From: a virus
Strand: one strand, 5' to 3'
Virus record (IMG/VR): IMGVR_UViG_3300017783_006344
Span: 1 to 23,429 of that record
Length of the DNA stretch: 23,429 nt
The translations under genes and the position numbers were made by a program. How positions within the stretch are numbered: the stretch's first letter is position 1; the number at the start of each line of letters is the position of its first letter. The notes under the pieces are model-generated. The model saw nothing but the letters and a program-made list of their open reading frames with translations, did no database searches and was not told the origin of the DNA. Below are positions 7,435 through 16,600 of the stretch, in pieces.

Positions 7435-8551
7435 AGTATACGCAAAAGATTTGGGCGTTAAAATTAGTGATCCCGTGATAACAGATCATTTTTTTCCAGG
7501 ATTGCCCGACAAATACATAACTATTCAAGCATCAAACAAAATGCCAGCAGCAAATTATTTGTATTGGGACTTGGTAATTTATTTGATAAAACCTCATCTT
7601 GGAGATATAAAGATAGTCCAAGTAGGAGGCCCAGATGACAAACAAGTAAATGGAATAGATCTATCTGCTCTAGGTAATTCTTACAAACAAATGAATTATG
7701 TTATTAAAAACGCTAAAGCTCATTGTGGCTGCGACAGCCTCCCTTCACATGTCGCTAGTGTTTATGATATACCCTCAATCACTTTGCACTTTAATCTTTA
7801 TAAAGAAAATTCAAAGCCCATTTGGCACAAAAATAATTGCTGCATAAGCATTGAGCCAGATTTCTCAAAAACAAAGCCATCCTTTTCCACAGATTGCAAC
7901 AGAATAAATGAGATTAAACCAGAACAAATTGCTCAAGCGGTCATTGATCAATTAAAAATTAAAGAAAAAATAAAATTTAAAACTATAAGAGTCGGCTCTT
8001 CTTATAACCAAGACCTTGTTGAAATTGTTCCTAACTTTTTTTCTCCTCATCAAGATTTAGTAAATAAAAATATAAACATTAAATCGGACATTCATTTTAA
8101 TAAAGAAAATATTATAAATTGGTGCAGACATTCAAATGTAAACCTTTTCTTAGATCAGGTTATAAATGATGAAATGATTGACGCTTGCACAAACTTGAAG
8201 CAGGTGGTGTTTAATTATCACGCCAAACATAAAGACTTAGATCTCTCAAATTTTATTAAAAAATTAAAAAATAACAGAATCAATTTTGTTATGCAGGTTC
8301 AAGATGAAAAAATGTTTTCCGACACTAGTCTTAAATATTTTGATGATAATGTTATTAGAAAAAACAATACAGAACCAGAAAACGTTTCAAATACAGAATG
8401 TAAATTCTTTTCTAAAAAGAAATTTGTTTCAGAGGGAAATGTATTTAATTCAGAATTTTCTTCTAAAACGCTTGACAATTCCAATAAATTCATCTACAAT
8501 GAAGCCTCAAAATTAGAAATAGAAAGTTTATACCTATATGTCGAAGAATAA
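7418..8551 (+). CDS. GT9 (heptosyltransferase-like) C-terminal half with an extra C-terminal domain
   Basis: 377 residues. It starts at SHIAEVYAKDLGVK, which corresponds to the middle of a normal GT9 protein. A Rossmann half follows: YITIQASNKMPAANY, KIVQVGGPDD, and the signature block KAHCGCDSLPSHVASVYDIPSITL, equivalent to the 'DTGxxHLAAALG.P' donor-site motif, with the Asp kept. No N-terminal GT9 half (with its GD motif) is present; that piece ends the gene at 5361-7046. Residues ~190-377 form a separate domain I do not recognise (SYNQDLVEIVPNFFSPHQDL, VNLFLDQVINDEMIDAC), possibly acceptor-binding or structural. The gene overlaps DUF6165 by 17 bases and the next gene by 14. GT9-like identity is well supported. 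Activity on its own is doubtful, since the catalytic and donor sites would be on two polypeptides. Confidence 0.78.
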   Translation: MSHIAEVYAKDLGVKISDPVITDHFFPGLPDKYITIQASNKMPAANYLYWDLVIYLIKPHLGDIKIVQVGGPDDKQVNGIDLSALGNSYKQMNYVIKNAKAHCGCDSLPSHVASVYDIPSITLHFNLYKENSKPIWHKNNCCISIEPDFSKTKPSFSTDCNRINEIKPEQIAQAVIDQLKIKEKIKFKTIRVGSSYNQDLVEIVPNFFSPHQDLVNKNINIKSDIHFNKENIINWCRHSNVNLFLDQVINDEMIDACTNLKQVVFNYHAKHKDLDLSNFIKKLKNNRINFVMQVQDEKMFSDTSLKYFDDNVIRKNNTEPENVSNTECKFFSKKKFVSEGNVFNSEFSSKTLDNSNKFIYNEASKLEIESLYLYVEE

Positions 8552-9284
8552 ATTATATGGCCCAGATTTGTGGAAACGCAACGAACACGGACTCTTAGAG
8601 TCTGTTGAATATGAATTTAATCAGGATGGTTCAGTCAATTGGCGAGCCATGATTAGTCCAGAACACTTGTATCCCAATAAGGATCATTTCGAAATGCGCA
8701 AGATGCCAGTCCCAGATTCTATTGAGGGGCTCGAAGACAATCAGCTTTTGATCAAGCTCGGTGGGATCAAAGAGCTTGCAAAGCTCCGTGGTTTTCATAA
8801 TGTAACTTATGATATTACAGAGTCTTCAGATAATCGCGTTGTCGTTCAATGCATGATAAATTGGATAGAAAATTATGAAGGCGCCTATGGACACACTCAA
8901 ACTTTTACTTCTATAGCTAACGCCACAACACATAATACAAATGGATTTGCTGCTAAGTTTTTAGAATGTATTGCAGAAAATCGTGCATTTGTCCGAACTG
9001 TTCGTAACTTTCTCGGTATCCATATAGTTGGAGCTGACGAGATTGACTCATCTAAAAACAAATCTCCTATTGTGGCTCCTCCATCATCTTCTGGAGCGAA
9101 AGATATTAGCCCACAGGGCATTTTAAAAGAAAAAGCGGGTACAGACTTCAATTCGTTCAAGGGATGCCTTAGAGCGTGGTACAAGACTGGTGCTTACACT
9201 AATGACCCAGAGGTCATTAAAGAGTGGTCGGATTACAAAGATGTGCCTGCAAAAGAATGCCGTAAGCTTTTAAAGTTATTATGA
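8538..9284 (+). CDS. Possible single-strand annealing/recombination protein (Rad52/Sak-like pattern)
   Basis: 248 residues, soluble. The central block reads QLLIKLGGIKELAKLRGF, then a beta hairpin (VVVQCMINWIENYEGAYG), then ANATTHNTNGFAAKFLECIAENRAFVRTVRNFLGI. This order of 'G...LA...G', a beta meander and 'AxAxxxNTxxxxxxxxxAENRAxxRxVRxxLGI' resembles the Rad52/RecT-type annealing core of phage proteins, where the 'A-T-NRA' helix is typical. A linker rich in Pro and Ser (IVAPPSSSGA) separates a small helical C-terminal domain (FKGCLRAWYKTGAY ... KECRKLLKLL). The sequence is less AT-rich than the flanking glycosyltransferase and GNAT genes. It overlaps its neighbours by 14 bases and by ATGA. 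A structure prediction would decide; the assignment is tentative. Confidence 0.5.
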   Translation: MSKNKLYGPDLWKRNEHGLLESVEYEFNQDGSVNWRAMISPEHLYPNKDHFEMRKMPVPDSIEGLEDNQLLIKLGGIKELAKLRGFHNVTYDITESSDNRVVVQCMINWIENYEGAYGHTQTFTSIANATTHNTNGFAAKFLECIAENRAFVRTVRNFLGIHIVGADEIDSSKNKSPIVAPPSSSGAKDISPQGILKEKAGTDFNSFKGCLRAWYKTGAYTNDPEVIKEWSDYKDVPAKECRKLLKLL

Positions 9285-9727
9285 TTTTTGAAGTAAAAAC
9301 AGAATCTGAATTACTAGAATTAAGAATTGTTTTAGAAAATTTTTATGAAATATTGCCATATAAAAAAGACTTAGATGGCGTTCGAAAAAATTGGATTCCA
9401 ACCTGGAAAGAATTAATTAGATCTAAAAAAGGTAAAATATTTGCTCTAGAGAGTGATCGAAAAATTATAGGTGCTTTGGGTTTTCTAATAACCCCAGCCC
9501 TTGAAGATGGCGTCCTTTGTGCTACAGAAGCTTTTTGGTATGTAGATGAACAGCACAGGGGCGCTGGATTAAAACTATTTAATAAATATGAGTCTTATGC
9601 AAAATCTATAGGGTGCAAAAGAATAGCTATGGTTCATCTAGAGAACTCAATGCCAGAGAAATTAAAGAAACTATATACCCGAAAAAAATACAAACATATC
9701 GAAAGTATGTATTTAAAAGAATTATAA
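9281..9727 (+). CDS. GNAT-family N-acetyltransferase
   Basis: 148 residues with the GNAT fold in order: an N-terminal helix pair, strand KIFALESDRKIIGALGFLI, strand CATEAFWYVDEQHRGAGLKLF containing the acetyl-CoA pyrophosphate loop (Gln91-H-Arg93-Gly-Ala-Gly96), helix YESYAKSIGCKRIAMVHL, and a C-terminal strand. The likely reaction is transfer of an acetyl group from acetyl-CoA to an amine. The substrate could be a sugar nucleotide, given the glycosyltransferases upstream, or a protein; the sequence does not say. The start overlaps the previous stop (ATGA). It is the last gene of the rightward run and meets the leftward tail cassette 8 bases later, across a palindrome. Confidence 0.85.
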   Translation: MIFEVKTESELLELRIVLENFYEILPYKKDLDGVRKNWIPTWKELIRSKKGKIFALESDRKIIGALGFLITPALEDGVLCATEAFWYVDEQHRGAGLKLFNKYESYAKSIGCKRIAMVHLENSMPEKLKKLYTRKKYKHIESMYLKEL

Positions 9728-9734
9728 TTCTTTT
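9715..9734. terminator. 20-bp perfect palindrome at a convergent gene junction, possible bidirectional terminator
   Basis: AAAAGAATTATAATTCTTTT is a perfect inverted repeat covering the last codons of the GNAT gene and ending one base before the facing gene's stop codon. It would form an A/T hairpin with a U-rich tail in either direction, which suits a shared terminator for two convergent transcripts. The stem lacks G/C, so it would be weak as a classical terminator. Confidence 0.45.
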
Positions 9735-9735
9735 A

Positions 9736-10674
9736 TTATATAATCTCTACTGCATAACCAGTTCTTACATCACTTTCGTTCAATAAGCAATCGATCTCAA
9801 ATTCTACTGATTGGTTGTTTGCAGGTATTGTTATTTTATTTTCTGAATCTACTGTAAGGTCCGCTGAACTACTTACAAGCGGTATCCCACTACCAGAAAT
9901 TGTTATTTCTTCTGTAGTGTTTATTTTAAAAGTCCCATAAAAATCTAATGGTATTGAATCGTCAATCACAATATTAGTTCCTGTAAATATTTCTGATGGT
10001 TCAGATCGGTCGTAACCAACAAGTACGTCGTTTCCATTTGATCTCGTTATTACAAACGGATCAACATTTATTCTAGTGAAATCACTAAAACCACTAAACA
10101 TTACCCCACTTATCGAGGGGGATTCTTTTCCAAAAGTTAAATAATCAGTGGGTATAACTTTATAAAATATATTTTCTTCTACCAAGGGATTTTCGTCTGC
10201 GCCCGTTATTTCAGTATCTACGACATTTACAAGGAAAAATGGTTCTCCAGAACTTAAACTAACAGGAAACTGAGAGATTCTATTTTTATGGTTCAAAGAG
10301 TCTACTTGAAAATTTACGTCGAATCCAGTATAAACATCTACATTTTTTATGTTTTGTATGGCTAGACCAGTTGCTCCGTTCAAATCTCCAGAAAAGAAAG
10401 CTTTTAAATTTATATTAGCTTCTAAAATATCTATGTTGTCGAAAAATTGTTCATCTGGCGTTGATCCAGTAGGTTCAAATAAAAGATTTTTTCCTTCAAA
10501 TTCTAATCCAGTAATCGCAAATTCAGGAAACTCTATTTTGAGTCTACCAGAACCGCTATCAAAAAAATCACTTCCATCAGAATTTTCAGCCGTTTCGGAT
10601 CCTCGCACCCTGCACTCTACTATATATCCATCCGAAGCTGGATGATCGCCTATAACCGTTTCGTTAAATATCAT
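9736..10674 (-). CDS. Tail-tip associated beta-rich protein of unknown function
   Basis: 312 residues, start overlapping the stop of the J-like gene (ATGA), last gene of the tail cassette. The sequence is almost entirely short beta strands and turns rich in Asp, Asn, Ser and Gly (DGSDFFDSGSGRLKIEFPEF, NIVIDDSIPLDFYGTFKIN), with no signal peptide, coiled coil or transmembrane segment. Only two Cys are present. The composition, strand and coupling indicate a virion structural protein, perhaps decorating J or forming part of a short fibre. No specific family is recognised. An alternative is a J fragment that became a separate gene; I see no motif to support that. Confidence 0.75.
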   Translation of the reverse strand: MIFNETVIGDHPASDGYIVECRVRGSETAENSDGSDFFDSGSGRLKIEFPEFAITGLEFEGKNLLFEPTGSTPDEQFFDNIDILEANINLKAFFSGDLNGATGLAIQNIKNVDVYTGFDVNFQVDSLNHKNRISQFPVSLSSGEPFFLVNVVDTEITGADENPLVEENIFYKVIPTDYLTFGKESPSISGVMFSGFSDFTRINVDPFVITRSNGNDVLVGYDRSEPSEIFTGTNIVIDDSIPLDFYGTFKINTTEEITISGSGIPLVSSSADLTVDSENKITIPANNQSVEFEIDCLLNESDVRTGYAVEII

Positions 10675-13600
10675 AATATTCCTGTTACCCCTATTTGTAA
10701 AAAGTTAAAATTAGCAAGCTTGTTTCTATTTATTATCGCTTGAGATTTTTCTATAGACCCCACTACACTTCCGCTGGCTGTATTATCGGTAGAAATGTCT
10801 TCAAAATACAGTTCACTTTCTACGTCTAATAAAAATTTAGTTCTCTCCAGCACTTCTATATCATCTTTAAAAGTATTTGGGTCGTTGAAGTGATTGCTTT
10901 GAGTTTCTTGTCCAGTTGTTAATCCAATATATTTCATTATAAGACCACTTGTTAAAGCATTTCCAGGCAATTCGGAATTGCCTAATACCTTAAAGCCTGT
11001 GTTTGAATCAAAAGTATCAAGAAGAAAATCGCTAAATGTAGGTGCGTTGCTTCCAGGATGGGGTCCAGACAGAAGTGATGTAAATAGATTAATTGGGTTG
11101 GTGCTATTTGTTATTGTATTATTTGATATTGTTTCTCCTCCAGTCCAAACAGCTACATCCCATGGGTAATTTACATTTTCGCCCCCTGACCAAGCAATTT
11201 TATCATGACTAATAAATGAATCAAAGTTGGGACTATTACTGTCCGTCACTAATTGGTTCAATATTGAAGCTCCTCCCGTCCAAGAATTTACATCCCATGG
11301 GTAAATTACATTTGGCCCTCCAGACCATGCGATGCTACCAGCGGAAAGAAATTGATCAAAAAATGGAGCGCTGCTATTTGTTACTGTTTGGGGCTTTGCG
11401 CTCCAAGAGTTCACATTAAATGGATAATCAACATTTTGATCGACAGAGGTCCAAGCAATTCTGTCATGGGAACGTATTTGGCTGAACACTGGGGAAGAAG
11501 GACCTACTTGATCATCACCATCCTGCCAATCAGTAACATTTCCTGGAAAGTTTACATTTGCTCCACCTGACCAAGCAATTCCATTATAAGATGGACTACT
11601 TGGATCATCATCTGTTAAGATCCAAGTGTTGCTTGCTCCACTAGTTCTAATTCTTAGTCCAGAGTGCGACGTATGTACAAATAAATCTGCACCCCCAGTA
11701 TATGTTCCATTGAAGGCGTTTGGATTGTCCGTCATCCCACTTCCTACCGCACTTAGGAAAAATCCAGTAAAATAAGTATTAGCTGTATTTTCATCAATAA
11801 GAATCCAATACCCTCCAACTTTTTTAACTCTTAATCCAGACGTTTGTGTGTTCACAAACAAATCATCGGTCCCAGTATATGTCCCGTCGAAGCTATTTGG
11901 ATTATTTACCATACCAGTACCAACTGAAGATATCCTGAATCCAGTGGTAGCCGCTTGATTAGTTTTAAATATCCAAGTATCGTTGGTTCCACTCTTTTCG
12001 ATTCTTAATGTAGGTGTTGATTCATTCTCATATACATCATTACCAATTCTAATATACGACCCGTCGAAGCTAGTTGAATTACCCACTATTCCAGTTCCAA
12101 TTCCATCTACATCAAATCCAGTAATATAGATATTAGCTGGGTCATCATCACAAAACACCCAAGTATTATTAGCCCCAGTTGTTTTAAGCCTTAATCCAGA
12201 TGTTGTTGTGTTCTGATATAAATCGGCGCTGCCAGTATAGTCACCATCGAAGTCATTTGGATTAAAGCTCATGCCACTTCCAATTCCTTGGATCATAGTA
12301 AATCCAGTGAAAAAAGCTCCTCCAGACCATTCAGTTTCTGTAGCATCATATGGCGTGACAAGACTAGGATTAGCTAAGTCTTCTCCTCCCGACCAAGCTA
12401 TCGGTAAATTTTTATAACTAATAGCTGGGTCATCATCACAAAGCACCCAAGTATTATTAGTTCCACTTGTTTTTATTCTTAACCCAGTGAATTCAGTATT
12501 TTGATATAAATTTTCGCTGCCAGTATATGTTCCGTCAAAGCTTCTTGTATTTTGCGGCATGCCGCTTCCTACATCGGATACAGTAAATCCAGTAGAATGT
12601 TCTATTATTTGAGTATCTGTTATCGCCAATTCGCCATCAACATAGCCTTTCAGTAATAAATCTCTATCTACTTCAACATATAATGCATGCAGATTTCCAT
12701 CATTTAAAGAAGCTCCTACAGCACCAGTAATAGCTAAATAGTCTACTCCATTTAAATTAATATAATTTTTACCATCTCCAGATTGGAACCAAGCTATACC
12801 AGTTCCGTCTTTATGAGATTCTAATAAATATTGCTTTCCGTCAAGAGCTGTTCCAAATTTAGCCCAAGCAAACATTGTAAAATCTCCAGTTCCTACAGTT
12901 AAATCAGCTCCAGTTAATAAAATATGATTATCTGCACCATTAGTTTGACTGGCACTTATTCCAGTATCAAGCCCACTCGTGAGCATGTGTTGGTGGACTT
13001 TATTCTGTCCACTTATTTCATGCACTACAAAAAATTTGTCTTCTAAAATAGCATCTTCTCCAGACCTTTGGCATAGAACAGCATATTGATCGTGATTAAA
13101 TATACTATTCGTAACCGAAAGCTCGGAGCCATTAAATTCATTTAAAATTGGAGTGCCAAAAAGATAATCTTCATCTCCAGTGGATGCATAATTTATTACA
13201 TTTACTGGTAAATCAGTTGCTGTTGTATTGTTAAACGCTAATTGGTCTACAGCTATGTAAGCATATTTACCTGTACCTCCCGCTGGAGTTCCGTTATCTT
13301 GGAAAGCCGCAAAGGAAAATCCATGAGTAGACACTCCAGTTATACAAGTTTCGTTTGTTTCCTTATCTAAAGTAGTGTCTGCTTGTTGCAATTGTATAAC
13401 AACAGTAGGTATCGATGCAAATGGTTGATCAAAGGTAACAGTTTGGTATCCTGTACCCAATACAGAAGACCTGCTTACAAAATCAATTTTTATTTTTTTA
13501 GCGTCGACAGTAAAATTTCCAGTTTTAGAAGCTAAATATGTATAACGAATATCATGAAGACTCTCTTCAAATGATTTAACAAGGAAGTTAGTACCAGCGC

Positions 13601-16600
13601 TATTGCCTCCCCTTCTTCCCAGCGGTCTATAAATTTCATCACCAAAAGATCCAGTTACTTTTGGTTGAATAAATACGGCAGGAGTCTCATCAAACTCGCT
13701 TTCGAAAAATATACCTACTTCACTGGTTTCTCCTGATAATATATTGAAACTTGCAACTTCAAAATTCAACCCCGTAGGGATTCTATATTTTTCATCTCCA
13801 GTGTATCCAAACGCTTCATTGATTTCTTCATTGAGTATTGTAAAAGAGGAGTCATTTGTCAAAGTTTTAAAGTTACCTGATTTTACATTTCCGTCAACAT
13901 CTAATATATTTATTATTTGTTCCTCTATGGTTTGCTGTACTAAAAAACCACTATTTCCAAATATATCTTCGAATTCTAAATTTACAACTGCATTTATAGA
14001 GGGGTCATTTTGAAAAAAAGAATTTTGACCAACCCCAGTTTCATCTACATTACTGAATTCAGAACTAAAATCTGTTTCGATAAAAATATTTGAGTATTCA
14101 GTAAACTGATCTTGATTCGCGAATTGAAAATCAGCCGTCGTAGTCGAGAATTGAACATTAGTCGATAATTGCGATCTAACAATTGTGGGTGTTGTGTTTT
14201 CTGAAAATACGGTTATATTATAATTCCCTAATTGATCTATCTTAGAGTCTTGAGTTAATAAAATATCTGTTTGAGTTCCATTGCTTTTAAAGTGTTCGGT
14301 AACAATAGTTGTAGAATCAGGCTCTTCTAAAACAACTATATATTTTTCTGGCGCTTTTTCGGCGATAGTTGGGTCATTTATTGTAAAACTTAGATTTTTA
14401 GCTCTACTTGAATTCACATTAACTAATGATACATTCGTAATACTAGATGGTGGATCGGGCCTAACAACCTGCGTTAATTGAAGATTTGGCTGGAATGCAT
14501 CATTATCTACATCAAAAGATATGTTTTCTTCTACAAATTTAAATTTTCCAGTATGGTGTATTGTTGCTGATACATTAAATCCTATATTTTTATCTTCTGA
14601 TATATTTAATACTCTGTAATACTTTGGGTCTCTTCCAATTCCATCAACATTATAAATCGATCCGTGCTTTATATTTGCATCTTTTTCTGAGAACCATTGG
14701 CCGTCTGATCCATTTATAAAAAAAGCCACACCACTATCTACAATTTCATAACTCGTACCCAAACCACCAGGTTTTATTTTTAAAGAAATTACTTGTGGAT
14801 TATGTATCTCCTTATACAACTCATTATTTGAATTTGGGTTTTGATAAAAATCGTCGATTCCAGACTTGCCCACTGGATTATATATATGTATGTTTCCTCC
14901 ATTTACATATTGAGTTAAATCACTACCTATTGCTGGCTCAACTATTATAGCCGTTGGCCCCTTTCCATTTGCTGTAGTTCCATCTGGATCATAATAAGTA
15001 GTTAATCCGCTTGCCCCCAAAACTGTTCCATAATTTCGAGTGAAATTTCTCATTTCATCCTCAACTCTTATAATATCTCCTGGCTGCACTAAAAGAGCTT
15101 CTAAGCCAGCATTAAAAGATACTGTTTCTGTCGTATGCTGCGATTCAAATAAAACATACTTCGCCAATCTATGAGCCTGAGCTTTTGAGGTGACTCCTAT
15201 ACCTTCTATTTGTTTGAAATTTAATCCTACATGTTTTATAGCTTCAGGGTCTTCTACATATTCTGTTTGAGATGTAAAATTATTCCTTTTATCTAAAAAA
15301 GAAACTTCTACAGCGGATAGCTTTGTCGATCTGTCTACGTCTGCATATGCAAACATTCCATCTTTAATGTTCAAATTATTAAAAATTAAATGAGGGGGAA
15401 ATTTATTTTTTGCTGAAGCTGAATTCGAAGTGTTATTAACATCTTCAAAAAAATACGGTCTGTCTACCCTAACAGACACGCAAGAATTATTAAAATATGT
15501 CATCGCCCTAAATGATCTAGCAAGATTCTGAATAGCATCAAAAGCGTTCGTTTGATCCTTCATTAATATGTTGCAACTAAATCTAGGTTCAAGTCCACCA
15601 AATCCATCATCTACTCCGATAAACCTACCAGGGCCTCCCATATCATTAGTAGTCTTGCTTCCGTCATTCATTGTCACGGCGTCGCAATACATTCCTATTT
15701 CATATAGAGTCCATTTATCTATAATATCTATATCTTGCAAATAAGAACCTAAACCATATCTTTTGTTTGTTAAAAGATCATAATATATCCAAGCTGGATT
15801 ATCCGACCATTCATATTTAAAAGTTCCATCCCATGAGCCATTGTAAATAACATTGCCTCTTGTTGATTGGCCCGATCCATCCCAAAATCTATTATCAAGT
15901 CCGTCTGTATTGTTCGAGCTGTTAGCAACTATTGGATTATAATTTGAAGGTATTTTTATTTTTTTACCTTTAATTCTGAATGTCCTAGACGGAACTTGTG
16001 GGTGATACTGAGAGTCTATTTTGCTAGCTACATAACAACTTCCAGGATAGTAATAGGTATCTAGATATTTTTCTGTTATTGTACCTACTCCGACATTTCT
16101 ATTAACTAGATTAGAAATTGTTTCGTATTGTATCTTATGTATTTCTACAAAATTATACAAATCGGTATCGGATAGTTGAGGCAAAGTGATATCTTCTAAG
16201 GTTATTGTGTATGGTGCTGTAATGATCCCCCTGACCGATAGCCTTCCATTTCCATCTCCAACTGTTTTGCCCTTTCCTGGCCTAACTGTAAAAGTTGCAG
16301 CAGAGATTGTCACGGTGCCATTTTTATCTGCGTGACCGACCTTAGCCTCAAAGGTTATTGTCAGTGGCATGGGTGTTCCCATTTTACTTTTACCCGCTTT
16401 ATTTTCACTTTTGGTAGAATGTGATCTTGTGTCACTTAACGAGTCTATTTGCAAGCCCACATCTATCTTGTCTATATCTTTATCATAATTTGTATATCTA
16501 TACGGTTTAGCCTTTGATTCTATTGGTACATATTTTTGCCAATTTACAAAGTCTCTTGCGCTAGTTCCCTCTTCTCTTATATCTCTACTTCCGCTACCTG

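Noticed and set aside
9739-9746. TATAATCT on the + strand, like the class A promoter boxes
   Set aside because: It lies inside the last codons of the minus-strand gene and points into it antisense, with no ATG or gene downstream; likely chance in AT-rich sequence.
11216-11570. Plus-strand open frames inside the J-like gene
   Set aside because: They are shadows of the repeated tryptophan-rich segment, with no start signal and no recognisable protein features.
11590-12590. CRISPR array or diversity-generating retroelement at the J repeats
   Set aside because: The repeats are ~177 bases, in frame, diverged and without spacers; no cas genes, reverse transcriptase or template/variable repeat pair is present.
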